This document shows, piece after piece, positions 5,526-5,624 of a DNA stretch of 5,624 nucleotides. The translations under genes and the position numbers were made by a program. Position 1 is the stretch's first letter. The number at the start of each line of letters is the position of its first letter. Origin of the DNA: Microcaldota archaeon (GTDB taxonomy: Archaea; Micrarchaeota; Micrarchaeia; Micrarchaeales; Micrarchaeaceae); the NCBI GenBank assembly GCA_021829015.1, contig JAJZOJ010000031.1, forward strand, positions 1 through 5,624, read 5' to 3'. The notes beneath the pieces are model-generated. The model saw only the letters and a list, made by a program, of their open reading frames with translations. It was not told the DNA's origin and ran no database searches.

Positions 5526-5542
5526 GCATAAACCATAATTAA
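5526..5542 (-). promoter_or_regulatory. Candidate near TATA element(s) of hel308
   Basis: On the minus strand TTAATTAT (5535-5542) is centred about 31 bp before the ATG and GGTTTATGC (5526-5534) about 23 bp before. Either could give a short or absent leader, which would suit the missing ribosome site. Neither has a good BRE, so the choice between these and the box at 5581 is open. Confidence 0.35.
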
Positions 5543-5580
5543 GTCTTCTGAGCGCAGTTTAACCCTCGAACCCAATTGCA

Positions 5581-5596
5581 CTTATAAAACATTTTT
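5581..5596 (-). promoter_or_regulatory. Candidate BRE-TATA promoter of hel308
   Basis: On the minus strand AAAAAT (fits RNWAAW), one G, then TTTTATAAG: the same layout as both TFB promoters. A start near 5559 would give a leader of about 50 nt. The DNA is AT-rich, which raises the chance of a random match. Confidence 0.4.
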
Positions 5597-5600
5597 TATA
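5592..5600 (+). promoter_or_regulatory. Candidate promoter for a plus-strand gene beyond the right edge
   Basis: TTTTTTATA reads rightward and would start transcription near 5622-5625, at the window end. With the leftward TTTTATAAG it forms a 7-bp inverted repeat (TATAAAA 5583-5589 and TTTTATA 5594-5600, 4-bp spacer), the geometry of two divergent core promoters. Confidence 0.35.
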
Positions 5601-5624
5601 CAAATCAAAAAGTTATTATAGATC

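Noticed and set aside
5560..5580. tRNA-like GGTTCGAGG on the minus strand upstream of hel308
   Set aside because: The bases on each side do not pair into a T-arm and no acceptor or anticodon arm can be built around it.
1..5624. Defence system, mobile element or CRISPR array
   Set aside because: No transposase, integrase, toxin-antitoxin pair, Cas gene or regular repeat array is seen. The MazG-like enzyme alone is not evidence of a MazEF-type or defence module.

Overview
The window is archaeal chromosomal DNA. The evidence is a transcription factor B (TFB), an HMf-type histone, a Hel308 DNA helicase, and archaeal core promoters (TATA boxes, some with BRE elements). Two + strand starts sit about 26-28 bp after a TATA box, as in leaderless archaeal transcription. 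A histone combined with Hel308, compact spacing and many AGG/ATA codons would suit a euryarchaeal or DPANN archaeon, perhaps Micrarchaeota-like. That placement is a guess from general features and not a database result.

Layout, left to right. (1) On the minus strand, a TFB gene (368-1471) is followed after 12 bp by a secreted or membrane-anchored protein that runs off the left edge (1-355). (2) A 194-bp divergent region (1472-1665) carries two BRE-TATA promoters for TFB, a perfect 9+2+9 inverted repeat between them, and TATA boxes for the opposite gene. (3) On the plus strand, a MazG-like nucleotide pyrophosphohydrolase (1666-1980) is followed by about 350 bp in which no gene is recognised. 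(4) Two short plus-strand genes follow, each with its own TATA box: an LRV/HEAT-like helical repeat protein (2335-2817) and a BofA-like small membrane protein (2867-3151). (5) Converging on these from the minus strand are a 65-residue histone (3166-3363) and, upstream of it, a full-length Hel308 helicase (3432-5507). (6) The right edge (5508-5624) is AT-rich and holds what look like back-to-back promoters, so a plus-strand gene probably begins just beyond the window.

Functionally this is mostly information processing (TFB, histone, Hel308) plus nucleotide house-cleaning (MazG-like) and small proteins of unknown role. The genes look like separately promoted neighbours rather than one pathway; only TFB and the secreted protein look co-transcribed. 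I found no mobile element, CRISPR array, tRNA or rRNA, and nothing I can defend as a new multi-gene system. The most interesting items are the TFB control region, the TFB N-terminal extension, and the histone's loss of residues thought to stabilise stacked histone fibres.
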